The position numbers and the translations under genes are program-made. This document shows positions 17,407 to 26,537 of a DNA stretch of 64,000 bases, piece by piece (the first letter of the stretch is position 1; every line of letters starts with the position of its first letter). Origin of the DNA: Corynebacterium glucuronolyticum DSM 44120. GTDB lineage: Bacteria; Actinomycetota; Actinomycetes; Mycobacteriales; Mycobacteriaceae. The stretch spans positions 372,001 to 436,000 of the forward strand of contig NZ_CP047452.1 in NCBI RefSeq assembly GCF_030440595.1, written 5' to 3'. Below the pieces are notes generated by a model. The model was not told where the DNA came from, did no database searches, and was given only the letters and a program-made list of their open reading frames with translations.

Positions 17407-17760
17407 ATGCGTGAATTTTTAGACCCGCTTGCCCAGCCTGCCACCGACGAACCCGTCGCCGTTTTGCCCACCCACCTGCCACTGGAGGCGCCGACGGTGC
17501 GCTGCGTCGTGGGCTACCCCCTGGGGGCCTCCCAGACGCTTGTCAAGGCCGCTGAGGCGCGGTTGGCGGTGGTGATGGGGGCGACGGAGATCGAGTACGT
17601 CCCCCGCCGCGACTACCTTACCGACGAGTCCGCACTCCTCAGCGAGTTCATCGCGATCAAGGAGGCGGTAAGCGAGGAAATCCCCCTGGGCGTTCGAATC
17701 GCGCAGGGGGATGAGGCGGCGGCACGCACGTTGCCCGCCGCGTGGGTCACTGTTGCGTAG
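17407..17760 (+). CDS. Short DeoC-like (deoxyribose-phosphate aldolase) protein
   Basis: A 117-residue protein containing VVGYPLGASQTLVKAAEA followed by a GATEIEYV strand. This matches the central strand-helix-strand of deoxyribose-phosphate aldolase, which is normally about 220 residues. The catalytic lysines of DeoC lie in parts of the barrel that are absent or not recognisable, so aldolase activity is unlikely. It may be a shortened relic, or a small domain protein with another role. Its 3' end overlaps the convergent DUF2993 gene by 14 bases. Confidence 0.65.
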   Translation: MREFLDPLAQPATDEPVAVLPTHLPLEAPTVRCVVGYPLGASQTLVKAAEARLAVVMGATEIEYVPRRDYLTDESALLSEFIAIKEAVSEEIPLGVRIAQGDEAAARTLPAAWVTVA

Positions 17761-18514
17761 CGACACTCGGGTTGTCGCTGCTCACCGTTAGGTCTATCAG
17801 GCCATCTTTCACTTCTAGCTTGTCGACGCTCATCTGACCAGCCGCATCCTGTGCCGCCGAGGCCAGCGACTCCGAGATCGCGTCAACGATCTCCTGCGGC
17901 ACCTCGAAGCCGAGCAACTCGGCGTTCGTGGCCGTAAACGAGAGATTGCCGTCGGCGGCCCGCGGCTCGAGGGTGAGGGTGGCGATGCCGTCGGCGAACT
18001 CAATGTCCACCGCCTGTGTTGCAGCCCGGCTCGTCACCCCACTGATGTGCAGGAACCGCTGGGCGAGAGCATCGCCGATGGTGCTGCCTGTTGACGGCGG
18101 GTTGTCCGCCATCTGGCGCTGAATTGTGGCCAGCAGGAACTCGTCGGGAAGCTCCACGTGGGCCACCATGTGCGCTGCACGCAGCACCTGCGGATCGGAG
18201 ATATCCAGATCCGTCAGCGACACATCGGCAGCCGGTGCGCCACTAATCACCGGCGCATCCGCCCCGGAGCTGATCTGCAGCGTCGATGGCACCGACACAT
18301 CGACATTGGGAACCGTCTTGGTCACCAGACTGAACAGTAGGGGAGTGGCACCGAACTCGATCGATGGCTTCTCCTGCACCGCTACTGGACTCTGCGCCTT
18401 CACGGACGTCTCCAGTTGATTGCCGATGTACCAACGCAGGCCAAACTCCGCCGCAGCCGCCAGAATGACAACCATGACGAGGAGACCCACCAGAGCCTTA
18501 CCCAGTGACTTCAT
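17747..18514 (-). CDS. DUF2993 (LmeA-like) exported lipid-binding protein
   Basis: A 255-residue protein. Residues 5-27 are one membrane anchor or signal sequence, followed by an extracytoplasmic beta-rich domain with alternating hydrophobic residues as in DUF2993. The mycobacterial relative LmeA binds phospholipids and is needed for lipomannan elongation. Homology is at domain level, so function is inferred. The start overlaps the stop of the upstream DUF2505 gene by one base (TAATG), indicating a two-gene operon read from 19005. Confidence 0.8.
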   Translation of the reverse strand: MKSLGKALVGLLVMVVILAAAAEFGLRWYIGNQLETSVKAQSPVAVQEKPSIEFGATPLLFSLVTKTVPNVDVSVPSTLQISSGADAPVISGAPAADVSLTDLDISDPQVLRAAHMVAHVELPDEFLLATIQRQMADNPPSTGSTIGDALAQRFLHISGVTSRAATQAVDIEFADGIATLTLEPRAADGNLSFTATNAELLGFEVPQEIVDAISESLASAAQDAAGQMSVDKLEVKDGLIDLTVSSDNPSVATQQ

Positions 18515-19005
18515 TACAGGTTGTCAGAAATCCACTGTCCGAGCAGATCGGCCTCAGCCTGCGTGGTCTGCTCCAGCGCCTCGGCCACCTTCGGCTCGAT
18601 AGCAGCACCCATGAACGGGATCTTCACGTCGACGGTGTTGGAGTAGGTCAGCGTCGTCGTGTCACCCTCGCCGGAAACGGCGATATCCGCACCGAAATCA
18701 ACCGGGGTGCCCTTGACATCGCTGTGGTAGCTGGCGGTGTTCTCGTCCTCCAGGTGGAAGGTGCGCTTGATCTTCAGATCCTGGCTGATCATGCCCTGAA
18801 CAGCCTCCGGCAGCAGCGTCATTGGCATGACCTCGTAGAGGGCCACATCGACCTTGCCGTCCGCCTCGTTGAACTCGTGTACCTCACCGGGCTCGGTGGA
18901 CAGGTTCTTGGTGTCAAAATCCCAGAACTCTTGGGTGCGCCATGCCTGGAGCACCTTTTCCTTGGAGTGGGGGATAGTTACGGTTACTTCATTTCGTGCA
19001 GTCAT
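18514..19005 (-). CDS. DUF2505 / SRPBCC-fold protein
   Basis: A 163-residue protein of the START/SRPBCC lipid-binding fold as in DUF2505. It begins MTARNEVTVTIPHSKEKV, then a helix and a long antiparallel sheet, closing with a C-terminal amphipathic helix (EALEQTTQAEADLLGQWI). Members bind hydrophobic ligands, and the ligand here is unknown. I use ATG 19005; a longer frame upstream has no support and would run into the divergent murB start. Coupled to DUF2993 downstream. Confidence 0.8.
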   Translation of the reverse strand: MTARNEVTVTIPHSKEKVLQAWRTQEFWDFDTKNLSTEPGEVHEFNEADGKVDVALYEVMPMTLLPEAVQGMISQDLKIKRTFHLEDENTASYHSDVKGTPVDFGADIAVSGEGDTTTLTYSNTVDVKIPFMGAAIEPKVAEALEQTTQAEADLLGQWISDNL

Positions 19006-19029
19006 AAGCCTAAGACTACCGTTAAAGGT

Positions 19030-20073
19030 GTGTTTGATTCCACGCAGACTGCCGGCACCGAGCAAATCGACGTCACCTTCGCGGACCTAACCACCCTCCA
19101 CGTTGGTGGTTCCCCGCGTGCAGCCTTCCGGTGCACCACCCAAAATGCCGTGGTGGAAGCGGTGGAGGCCCACCCCGATGCCCTCATCGTCGGTGGTGGC
19201 AGCAACCTCCTCGTCGCCGACGGCCCCCTCGACCTCACCGCCGTCATCATGGGGATGGACCGCGTCACCATCGACGGATCCACCGTCCGCGCGGAGGCGG
19301 GTGCCCGCTGGGACGACGTGGTGGCCACCACCGTCGCAGCAGGGCTCGGTGGAATCGAGTGCCTGAGCGGGATCCCCGGTTCCGCCGGGGCCACCCCCGT
19401 GCAAAACGTCGGCGCCTACGGGGCGGAAATCGCCGATGTCCTGCGCCGGGTGAAACTTTTTGACCGCCGCTCCGGTGAGGTCTCCTGGGTGGACGCGGAA
19501 TCCCTCGACCTCGCCTACCGCTACTCCAACCTGAAATTCACCGGCCGCGCCGTCGTCCTGGAAATCGAACTGGAACTGTTTGCCGACGGCCTGTCCCACC
19601 CCCTGCGCTTTGGCCAGCTGGCTAAGAAGCTCGGCGCCTCCCTCGGCGGCGAGCGCCGCCCCGCCGCCGAGGTGCGCGAGGCCGTCCTCGAGCTGCGCCG
19701 CAGCAAGGGCATGGTCTACGACCCCGCCGACCACGACACGTGGAGCGCCGGCAGCTTCTTCACCAACCCCATCGTCACCAGCGCCGTCGCCGACCGGCTT
19801 CCCGACGATGCCCCCCGCTACCCCGCTGACGACGGCCAGGTGAAGCTCTCGGCAGCCTGGCTCATCGACAAGGTCGCGGGCTTTAACAAGGGGTTCCCCG
19901 GGGAAGACGCCGTTGCCCGGCTATCCACCAAGCACACGCTGGCGCTCACCAACCGCGGGAACGCCACCGCCGCAGACATCGTCGACCTTGCGCGCACCAT
20001 CCGCGACGGCGTGTTCTCCAAGACGGGCATCGAGCTTCACCCCGAGCCCGTCTGGGTCGGCCTTAGTATGTAA
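19030..20073 (+). CDS. murB: UDP-N-acetylenolpyruvoylglucosamine reductase
   Basis: FAD enzyme that reduces UDP-GlcNAc-enolpyruvate to UDP-MurNAc, the second committed step of peptidoglycan synthesis. Family marks are TTLHVGG at the start, VGGGSNLLVAD for FAD phosphate binding, GIPGSAGATPVQNVGAYG, and the catalytic Ser in SAGSFFTNP. A Glu lies in the final ELHPEPVWVG. I start at GTG 19030 (347 residues), seven bases after a TACCGT hexamer. The frame stays open far upstream, but that part is antisense to the DUF2505 gene. The 3' end overlaps the convergent dehydrogenase gene by 11 bases. Confidence 0.92.
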   Translation: MFDSTQTAGTEQIDVTFADLTTLHVGGSPRAAFRCTTQNAVVEAVEAHPDALIVGGGSNLLVADGPLDLTAVIMGMDRVTIDGSTVRAEAGARWDDVVATTVAAGLGGIECLSGIPGSAGATPVQNVGAYGAEIADVLRRVKLFDRRSGEVSWVDAESLDLAYRYSNLKFTGRAVVLEIELELFADGLSHPLRFGQLAKKLGASLGGERRPAAEVREAVLELRRSKGMVYDPADHDTWSAGSFFTNPIVTSAVADRLPDDAPRYPADDGQVKLSAAWLIDKVAGFNKGFPGEDAVARLSTKHTLALTNRGNATAADIVDLARTIRDGVFSKTGIELHPEPVWVGLSM

Positions 20074-21031
20074 CCTGCGCATCCTTGATGGTCTGCTGGA
20101 TGCTGGCGGCCGTCTTGGCCAGCGCCTCCTGCTCCCACTCGTTGAGAGACACCGCAAACCGCTTCTCGACGCCCTCCGCACCAATCACCGACGGGATAGA
20201 CAGCGCCACATCGCCGTTGAACCCATACTCACCGCGGAGCGTGGAGCACACGGGCCACAGCGCCTTCTCGTCGAAAAGCACGGCACGCGCCAGGAGTACA
20301 GCAGACCGGGCGATCGCCGCATTGGTCCATCCCTTAGCGTTAAACACGTCGTAAGCAGCCGACACCACGGACTGCCCGATCTCCTCTGGATCAAGCTTCA
20401 CGCCGAAGTGCTCCTTGAACTCGTCGGCGCGAATCCCACATGCGGTCAGCCGCGACAGCACGGGGAACGCGGACATGCCGTGCTCGCCCATCATGTAGCC
20501 CGACACGGTCTCCGGTGAAATCCCCAACCTATCAGCGACGATGCGCCGCAGACGCGACGAATCGAGCATCGTGCCCGTGCCGAAGCAACGCGGGTAGTCA
20601 AACTCGTTTTCCGCCAAGAAAACCATCGTGTCCAGCGGATTCGTGATGAAAATGAGGGCCGGATCGCGGGTAACGGCCGTCAGATCCGTCATCACCTGGC
20701 GGATTTCCTTCGCGTTCACGCTAGTCAGCTCCGTGCGGTCCGGCTGCGAACCCGTCCCGTCGGGAACCATTGACGGTCCCGCAGCACAGATGATGACATC
20801 CGCGTCCTTGCAGTCCTCGTAATCCCCGCTGCGCAGCTTCACACCGGGGTTACCTGGCAGCGCCGAGGCCTGGTGGTGATCCAGCGCCTCGCCGAACGCC
20901 ACCCCCTTCTTCTTGTCGATGGTGACGATCTCCGCGAAAATCCCCGCGCGCACCGCCTCCGTCAACACCTGCGAGCCGACGTGCCCGAGTCCGATAATTA
21001 CCAACCGTGGTCCATGTTTCGTATTTGCCAT
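20063..21031 (-). CDS. LDH/MDH-family dehydrogenase, L-2-hydroxyisocaproate-dehydrogenase-like
   Basis: A 322-residue NAD-dependent 2-hydroxyacid dehydrogenase of the LDH/malate dehydrogenase superfamily. It has an N-terminal VIIGLGHVGSQV nucleotide fold and ITNPLDTMV. GTGTMLDSSRLR carries the carboxylate-binding Arg, and MGEHGMS the catalytic His. The mobile specificity loop is unusual: GPSMVPDGTGSQPDRTEL instead of the short GANQ-P-GETR loop of true LDH. The extra residues and DRTEL end resemble L-HicDH, which accepts branched 2-oxoacids. I therefore avoid calling it lactate dehydrogenase. Repeat locus 3 lies upstream of its start. Confidence 0.8.
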   Translation of the reverse strand: MANTKHGPRLVIIGLGHVGSQVLTEAVRAGIFAEIVTIDKKKGVAFGEALDHHQASALPGNPGVKLRSGDYEDCKDADVIICAAGPSMVPDGTGSQPDRTELTSVNAKEIRQVMTDLTAVTRDPALIFITNPLDTMVFLAENEFDYPRCFGTGTMLDSSRLRRIVADRLGISPETVSGYMMGEHGMSAFPVLSRLTACGIRADEFKEHFGVKLDPEEIGQSVVSAAYDVFNAKGWTNAAIARSAVLLARAVLFDEKALWPVCSTLRGEYGFNGDVALSIPSVIGAEGVEKRFAVSLNEWEQEALAKTAASIQQTIKDAQVTY

Positions 21032-21104
21032 ACCTTATCTTTACGCCTCGGGTGTCCTTCCCGCCGCGTTTTACCCCCACAAATCCCGCAGGGTGAGCAC
21101 CGTT

Positions 21105-21290
21105 GTCCCTTCCGCGGCCCGACTGTTCCCGATGTTCGGGTGGGCGGTTGGGGTTGGGCCGTGTTTGTTACTTACGTGTCCCTTCCGCGGCCCGACTGTT
21201 CCCGATGCTCGGGTGGGTGGTTGGTGTTGGGCCGTGTTTGGTATCTACGGGTTCCTTTGTGTGGCCCGGTCGTCCCCGATGCTCGAGAGC
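21105..21290. repeat. GCGGCCC-type intergenic tandem repeat, locus 3
   Basis: Two close copies and a decayed third: GCGGCCC at 21114 and 21187, GTGGCCC at 21261, spaced 73 and 74 bases. Each good copy has TTGGGCCGTGTTTG as the right arm. It is located between the dehydrogenase start and the fadD end. Confidence 0.72.
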
Positions 21291-21343
21291 TCGGAAGGCA
21301 ACGGGCCGCAGAAGGGACCAGCACGCCCGGCGAGCAAACAAAA

Positions 21344-21370
21344 TGCGGCCCACCAAACAGGTGGGCCGCA
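21344..21370 (-). terminator. Hairpin terminator of fadD
   Basis: TGCGGCCCACC and GGTGGGCCGCA form a perfect 11-bp stem with a 5-base loop. Read from fadD on the minus strand it is followed by ATTTTGTTT. The arms carry the same GCGGCCCA core as the neighbouring intergenic repeats. Confidence 0.75.
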
Positions 21371-21415
21371 TATAGGGAGCCGCATATAGGGGGGCCGCGA
21401 AGCCAAGCGCGAGAA

Positions 21416-23122
21416 CTACAGGTTGTGGCGCTCGATGATCTGGTCGCGGACGTCGCGGCGGCGGATCTTGCCCATCATGTCACGGGGCATGTCCTCGAAG
21501 TGGAAGAACTTGCGCGGCACCTTGTAGCGGGTGAGCTGGGTGCGGCAGTATTCCTTGAGGCCTTCGGGGTCGAGGGCGGCACCCTCGTTGAGGGTGATGG
21601 CGGCGGTGACGATCTCCGAACCATCGCTGCGGGGCAGGCCCACGACGGCGACATCGTCGATATCGGGGTGGTTGCGGAGGACTTCTTCGACCTCAACCGG
21701 GTAGACGTTGAAGCCACCGGTGATGATGACCTCCTTGAGGCGAGAGACGATCTTGATGTAGCCCTCGTCGTCCATGACGCCGATGTCGCCGGTGCGGTAC
21801 CAGCCGTCGACAAAGCTGGCCTCGGTGGCGTCTGGCTTGTTGAGGTAGTCCTTGAACACCTGGGGGCCCTTGGCCTGGATTTCGCCTTCCTCGCCGTCAG
21901 GGAGAACGCGGGATGGATCCTCGGTGTCGCAGATGCGGATGAGTGTGTCGGGGAAGGGGATGCCGATCCAACCGGGGCGACGGTTGCCGTCCATGGTGTT
22001 GCCGGTGAGGATGGGGGAGCACTCGGTGAGGCCGTAGCCTTCGACGAGGCGGCCGCCGGTGGCCTTTTCCCACCGTTCAACGAGGGAGACGGGCAGGGTG
22101 GAAGCGCCGGAGAAGGCGTTGGCGACACCGGAAATGTCCGTGCCGGTCTGCTCAGCGGCCTGCAGGATTTTCTCGTAGAGGGTGGGGACGCCGGGGACGA
22201 AGGTCGGCTTGTGCTTCTTCATCACCTGCATGATGAGCTTGAGATCCGGGGTGGGCAGGAGCACCATTTCAGAGCCACCATAGAAGGGGAGGGTGGCTGC
22301 GAAGGTCATGCCGTAGGCGTGGAAGAGCGGCAGAGCGGCGAGGATGCGCTCGTCCTCGTGGGGGAACCCGGGAACCCAGGCGGCACCCATGAGCACGTTC
22401 GAGTACAGGTTTCCGTGGGTGAGCTGTGCGCCCTTGGGCACGCCAGTGGTGCCGGAGGTGTAGAGGATGAGGGCGGCATCGTCTTTCTTCACCTCGGGGA
22501 ATTCGAGGTCGGCGCCGTCGCCGCCGATAGCGGAGGAGCACAGGGCCTCCCAAGGAACCGTGTTGGGGGCGGAGCCGGTCATGCGCTCACGGGTCTTGCT
22601 CAGCGGGGGCAGCGGGATGCGCAGCGCGAGCTGCATGTAGCGAGGCATGGCGTTGATCATGTTGACGGAGATGATCGTCTCCAAGGGGGTGGTCTCACGC
22701 AGCTTCTCCAATGTTGAGCTGGTCTTGTCAAAGCTGATGGCGATGCGCGCGCCGTGGTCTTTGAAGGGCTCCTCGAGCTCGTGGGCAGTGTAGAGCGGGT
22801 TGTGTTCAACGACGGTGGCGCCGAGCTGCAGCACAGCGTGGAAGGCGATGATGTGCTGGGGGCAGTTCGGCATGCACAGGGCAACGCGGTCGCCCGGGCG
22901 GACGCCGAAGGCGCGGAGGCCGGCGGCTGCGCGGCGGACCTGCTTGTCCAGTTCGGCGAAGGTCATGGTGCGGCCGAAGAAATAGGTGGCCGGCTTGTCG
23001 GCGTTGCGCTTGAGGTTGTCCTGGTAGAGCGACGCGATGGTGGTATCACCGTAGTCGAGCTCATGTGGAGTCCAGGGGGCGTAATGCTTGAGCCACGCCT
23101 TCGTTTCGTATGCCTGAGACAC
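21416..23122 (-). CDS. Long-chain fatty-acid-CoA ligase (AMP-binding)
   Basis: A 568-residue acyl-adenylating enzyme, predicted to activate long-chain fatty acids to acyl-CoA. The P-loop-like LILYTSGTTGVPKGAQ is present, as are YGLTECSP, GWYRTGDIG and the C-terminal MGKIRRRDVR with the catalytic Lys. Length and motif order fit FadD-type ligases. It starts with GTG, preceded by a GGAAGGAAG ribosome site. It is divergent from mshA with about 100 bases between. Which corynebacterial FadD paralogue it represents is not resolvable here. Confidence 0.9.
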   Translation of the reverse strand: MSQAYETKAWLKHYAPWTPHELDYGDTTIASLYQDNLKRNADKPATYFFGRTMTFAELDKQVRRAAAGLRAFGVRPGDRVALCMPNCPQHIIAFHAVLQLGATVVEHNPLYTAHELEEPFKDHGARIAISFDKTSSTLEKLRETTPLETIISVNMINAMPRYMQLALRIPLPPLSKTRERMTGSAPNTVPWEALCSSAIGGDGADLEFPEVKKDDAALILYTSGTTGVPKGAQLTHGNLYSNVLMGAAWVPGFPHEDERILAALPLFHAYGMTFAATLPFYGGSEMVLLPTPDLKLIMQVMKKHKPTFVPGVPTLYEKILQAAEQTGTDISGVANAFSGASTLPVSLVERWEKATGGRLVEGYGLTECSPILTGNTMDGNRRPGWIGIPFPDTLIRICDTEDPSRVLPDGEEGEIQAKGPQVFKDYLNKPDATEASFVDGWYRTGDIGVMDDEGYIKIVSRLKEVIITGGFNVYPVEVEEVLRNHPDIDDVAVVGLPRSDGSEIVTAAITLNEGAALDPEGLKEYCRTQLTRYKVPRKFFHFEDMPRDMMGKIRRRDVRDQIIERHNL

Positions 23123-23215
23123 GGGATGCTTCCTTCCGCTGGCTTAAAGATATGTTACGGCTTAGTAGAGTACACCCTACGATAAGAACTTTTTAAGGCA
23201 AAACCTTAGCGTCCG

Positions 23216-23223
23216 TACAATGG
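23216..23223 (+). promoter_or_regulatory. -10 element of mshA, leaderless
   Basis: TACAATGG is identical to the DUF445 -10 element. The TACAAT hexamer (23216-23221) ends seven bases before ATG 23229, which argues for that start over the ATG at 23220 inside the element. Confidence 0.65.
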
Positions 23224-23228
23224 GGGGT

Positions 23229-24512
23229 ATGCGTATTGCCATGATTTCCATGCACACGTCCCCCCTGATGCAGCCGGGAACGGGTGACGCAGGCGGGTTG
23301 AACGTCTACGTTATGTCCACGGCGAAGAAGCTGGCTGCCCATGGCGTGACGGTGGATATTTTCACCCGCGCGACGATCCCCAGTCAGGGTGAAATTGTGT
23401 GTGTGCAGGAGAATCTGCGGGTGATTAACGTGGTGGCGGGTCCCTATGAAGGGCTGGAGAAGGAGGATCTGCCGACGCAGTTGGCGGCCTTCGCCGGGGG
23501 GATCTTGAGCTTCACGCGCTGCAACAACATCAGCTACGACATCATTCACGCGCACTATTGGCTGTCCGGCCAGGTGGGGTGGTTGCTGCGGGATCTGTGG
23601 CGCGTGCCGCTCGTCTTTACCGCGCACACGCTCGCCGCGGTGAAGAACGCGCACCGCACGCTCGACGATACGAAGGAGTCGGAGGCGCGTCGCATCTGTG
23701 AACAGCAGATCATCGATAATGCCGAGGTCATTACCGCGAATACGGTGGAGGAGCGGGCTGATCTCGTCGCCCACTACGACGCGGACATGGATAAGGTTGT
23801 GGTAGTCAATCCGGGCGCGGATACAGAACTGTTTACGCCGGGGACTGGTCGGGCGACCGAAAAGGCGCGCCGCGAGCTGGGCCTGCCGCTGCAGGCGAAG
23901 GTAGTCGCGTTTGTTGGCCGGTTGCAGAAATTTAAGGGTCCGGATGTCCTGATTCGGGCATTGGCGGAGATCATTAAGCGTGATCCTGATTACACGCTCC
24001 GCGCCGTTTTGTGCGGTGGCCCGTCCGGCCAGAACGCAAACCCGCGGGAGTACGAGTCTCTCGTGGCTGACCTCGGGATTTCCCGCTATGTTCGGTTCAC
24101 GCCCCCGCGCCCGCCAGAGGATCTCGTCCGCATCTATCAGGCCGCCGATATCGTTGCGGTTCCCAGTTACAACGAGTCTTTCGGCCTCGTTGCTCTCGAG
24201 GCGCAGGCCTCCGGCACCCCCGTCGTCGCAGCTCACGTGGGCGGTTTGCCCATCGCTGTCGCCGACGGCACGTCGGGGGTTCTGGTCGGCTCGCACGACC
24301 CCGCTGAGTGGGCCTCGGCCATCGATTCGTTGCTTGTCGACGATGAGGCCCGGATTAACATGGGTCAAAATGCTGTGGCCCATGCATCTCAATACTCCTG
24401 GTCAAAGACCGCTGAGCGACTCTACGACCTCTACAAGGAATACGTTGGTCGGGAGGTTGAGCGGTGCGTAGGCCGAGACGCGACCGGGGAACCGAGCGTC
24501 GACAAGCAATAA
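23229..24512 (+). CDS. mshA: D-inositol-3-phosphate glycosyltransferase
   Basis: First enzyme of mycothiol synthesis, joining GlcNAc from UDP-GlcNAc to 1D-myo-inositol 3-phosphate. It is a GT-B protein of about 427 residues. The N-terminal [11 protein letters not shown] and [12 protein letters not shown] contact inositol phosphate. The donor site includes [15 protein letters not shown] and the late [21 protein letters not shown] motif. I start at 23229, where the leaderless promoter predicts the transcript start. gpmA follows 22 bases later, the same mshA-gpm order as in mycobacteria. Confidence 0.93.
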   Translation: MRIAMISMHTSPLMQPGTGDAGGLNVYVMSTAKKLAAHGVTVDIFTRATIPSQGEIVCVQENLRVINVVAGPYEGLEKEDLPTQLAAFAGGILSFTRCNNISYDIIHAHYWLSGQVGWLLRDLWRVPLVFTAHTLAAVKNAHRTLDDTKESEARRICEQQIIDNAEVITANTVEERADLVAHYDADMDKVVVVNPGADTELFTPGTGRATEKARRELGLPLQAKVVAFVGRLQKFKGPDVLIRALAEIIKRDPDYTLRAVLCGGPSGQNANPREYESLVADLGISRYVRFTPPRPPEDLVRIYQAADIVAVPSYNESFGLVALEAQASGTPVVAAHVGGLPIAVADGTSGVLVGSHDPAEWASAIDSLLVDDEARINMGQNAVAHASQYSWSKTAERLYDLYKEYVGREVERCVGRDATGEPSVDKQ

Positions 24513-24534
24513 AAGTCATGGCAAACTGAGGAGT

Positions 24535-25281
24535 ATGACTCAAGGAAAATTGATCTTGCTCCGCCACGGGCAGAGCGAATGGAACGCATCCAACCAGTTC
24601 ACCGGCTGGGTCGACGTGGCCCTGACCGAAAAGGGTCGCGCCGAGGCTAAGCGCGGCGGCGAGCTCCTCAAGGAAAAGGACATCCTTCCCGACGTCCTCT
24701 ATACCTCCCTCCTGCGTCGCGCCATCCAGACGGCGAACATCGCCCTCGACGAGGCCGACCGCCTGTGGATCCCCGTTACCCGCGACTGGCGCCTCAACGA
24801 GCGCCACTACGGTGCCCTGCAGGGCCTGAACAAGGCCGACACCAAGGAGAAGTACGGCGACGAGAAGTTCATGACGTGGCGCCGCTCCTACGGCACCCCG
24901 CCGCCGGAGCTCGACGATAACAACGAGTACTCGCAGGCACACGACCCGCGCTACGCCAACCTCGACCAGGTTCCGCGTACCGAGTGCCTGAAGGACGTTG
25001 TTGCCCGCTTCATACCGTACTTCAAGGAGGAAATCCTCCCGCAGGCTCTCACCGGCAAGAACGTACTCATCGCCGCCCACGGTAACTCCCTGCGTGCGCT
25101 GGTGAAGTACCTCGATAACATCTCCGACGAGGACATCGCTGGACTCAACATCCCGACTGGTATCCCGCTGGTCTACGAGCTCAACGAGGACGGCTCCGTG
25201 GCCAACCCCGGCGGCACCTACCTCGACCCCGAGGCTGCCGAAGCTGGCGCAAAGGCAGTCGCCAACCAGGGCAACAAGTAA
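24535..25281 (+). CDS. gpmA: 2,3-bisphosphoglycerate-dependent phosphoglycerate mutase
   Basis: Glycolytic enzyme interconverting 3- and 2-phosphoglycerate through a phosphohistidine, 248 residues. The phospho-acceptor His is in [10 protein letters not shown] at the N-terminus. The second His is in [11 protein letters not shown], and [10 protein letters not shown] supplies the catalytic Glu/His environment. A GAGGAG ribosome site precedes the ATG by three to four bases. A sensor kinase gene starts three bases after the stop, so the kinase pair is probably partly expressed from this operon. Confidence 0.95.
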   Translation: MTQGKLILLRHGQSEWNASNQFTGWVDVALTEKGRAEAKRGGELLKEKDILPDVLYTSLLRRAIQTANIALDEADRLWIPVTRDWRLNERHYGALQGLNKADTKEKYGDEKFMTWRRSYGTPPPELDDNNEYSQAHDPRYANLDQVPRTECLKDVVARFIPYFKEEILPQALTGKNVLIAAHGNSLRALVKYLDNISDEDIAGLNIPTGIPLVYELNEDGSVANPGGTYLDPEAAEAGAKAVANQGNK

Positions 25282-25284
25282 ATC

Positions 25285-26529
25285 TTGTCCTACATCTTCA
25301 CCTTCATCGCCGGTATTATCGTCACCCTCATCGGGCTGGCGGTTTACCGGGCAGGTGAGGCCATTGCGCGCCGGACACGAATCGCCCGGACGCTCAGTGA
25401 ACCGCGAGTCACCACCGTGAGCCAGGTGCTGCACCTCGCGATCCAGGGTGCGCCCGTGGGCGTGGCCATTGTGGACGCCAACCGCGAGGTTGTCCTCTCC
25501 AACGCCTCCGCCCACACCATGGGACTCATCCACGAACGCCGCGTGGCCCAGGAAATTTGGGACCTTGCCCAAGATGTCCTCGCGGACAAAGAAGAGCACA
25601 GTCTTGATCTGCGCGCGCCGCGCAGAGCAGGGAAGAGCCGTGTCACCGATATTCGCGTCGTTGTCGCGCCACTGACGCTCACCGACGACCGCTTCGTCAT
25701 CGTCTACGCCACCGATCAGTCCGAGGCCGTGCGCATGGAGCACGCCCGGCGCGATTTCGTGGCCAACGTTTCGCATGAGCTGAAGACCCCCGTCGGCGGC
25801 ATCGCCTTGCTGGCAGAAGCGCTCCTGGAATCCATCGACGACCCCGAATCCGTCGATTACTTTGGCGAAAAACTCTACGGCGAATCACGCCGCCTCGGCG
25901 ATATGATCACCGAACTTATTTCACTTTCTAAGCTGCAGGGGGCAGAGGCACTGCCCGACCTTACCCCCGTTCTCGTCGACGACGTTGTCGACGAAGCCAT
26001 CAACCGCACCACCGTCCAGGCCGAAAACGCCAGCATCCGCCTCAACCGCGGCGTGCGCACCGGCGTCTACGTGCTTGGCGATTTCAACCTTCTCGTCACC
26101 GCCGTGACCAACCTCATCGCCAACGCAATTAACTATTCACCTGCAGAAACGCCGGTTACCGTCACGCAGAAGGTGGTCTCCGCTGACATCATCCACATCC
26201 GCGTCACCGACCGCGGCATCGGCATCTCCACGGAGGACCAGCAGCGCGTGTTTGAGCGCTTCTTCCGCGTGGACAAAGCCCGCTCCCGCTCCACCGGCGG
26301 CACAGGTTTAGGCTTAGCGATTGTTAAGCATGTTGCAGCAAATCATGGGGGAACGGTTAAACTATGGTCTAGGCCCTCCACGGGGTCGACCTTTACCATT
26401 GAACTGCCCATCTACCGTCCCGGCGAGGAGAAGGAAGAGCTTCCACATCCCGCCAGGAAACAGGATGTGAACAGGACTATCGATTCCCGCGGGCTACGTG
26501 GAAGCGACGACAAAGTAAGGAAGCAGTAG
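25285..26529 (+). CDS. senX3: Sensor histidine kinase SenX3-like
   Basis: A 414-residue membrane sensor kinase, partner of the next gene. One N-terminal membrane helix (residues 2-20) is followed by a PAS-like domain (about 45-145). HisKA carries the phosphorylated His in FVANVSHELKTP. The catalytic domain shows NLIANAINYSP, DRGIGI and GGTGLGLAIV. In related organisms SenX3-RegX3 governs the phosphate starvation response. Translation starts at TTG 25285, three bases after gpmA, without a clear ribosome site. The C-terminal ~35 residues are polar and variable. regX3 follows after 8 bases. Confidence 0.9.
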   Translation: MSYIFTFIAGIIVTLIGLAVYRAGEAIARRTRIARTLSEPRVTTVSQVLHLAIQGAPVGVAIVDANREVVLSNASAHTMGLIHERRVAQEIWDLAQDVLADKEEHSLDLRAPRRAGKSRVTDIRVVVAPLTLTDDRFVIVYATDQSEAVRMEHARRDFVANVSHELKTPVGGIALLAEALLESIDDPESVDYFGEKLYGESRRLGDMITELISLSKLQGAEALPDLTPVLVDDVVDEAINRTTVQAENASIRLNRGVRTGVYVLGDFNLLVTAVTNLIANAINYSPAETPVTVTQKVVSADIIHIRVTDRGIGISTEDQQRVFERFFRVDKARSRSTGGTGLGLAIVKHVAANHGGTVKLWSRPSTGSTFTIELPIYRPGEEKEELPHPARKQDVNRTIDSRGLRGSDDKVRKQ

Positions 26530-26537
26530 GAAAGATT

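Noticed and set aside
18505..19029. Long N-terminal extension of murB
   Set aside because: It is antisense to the DUF2505 gene and its translation does not resemble any MurB N-terminus.
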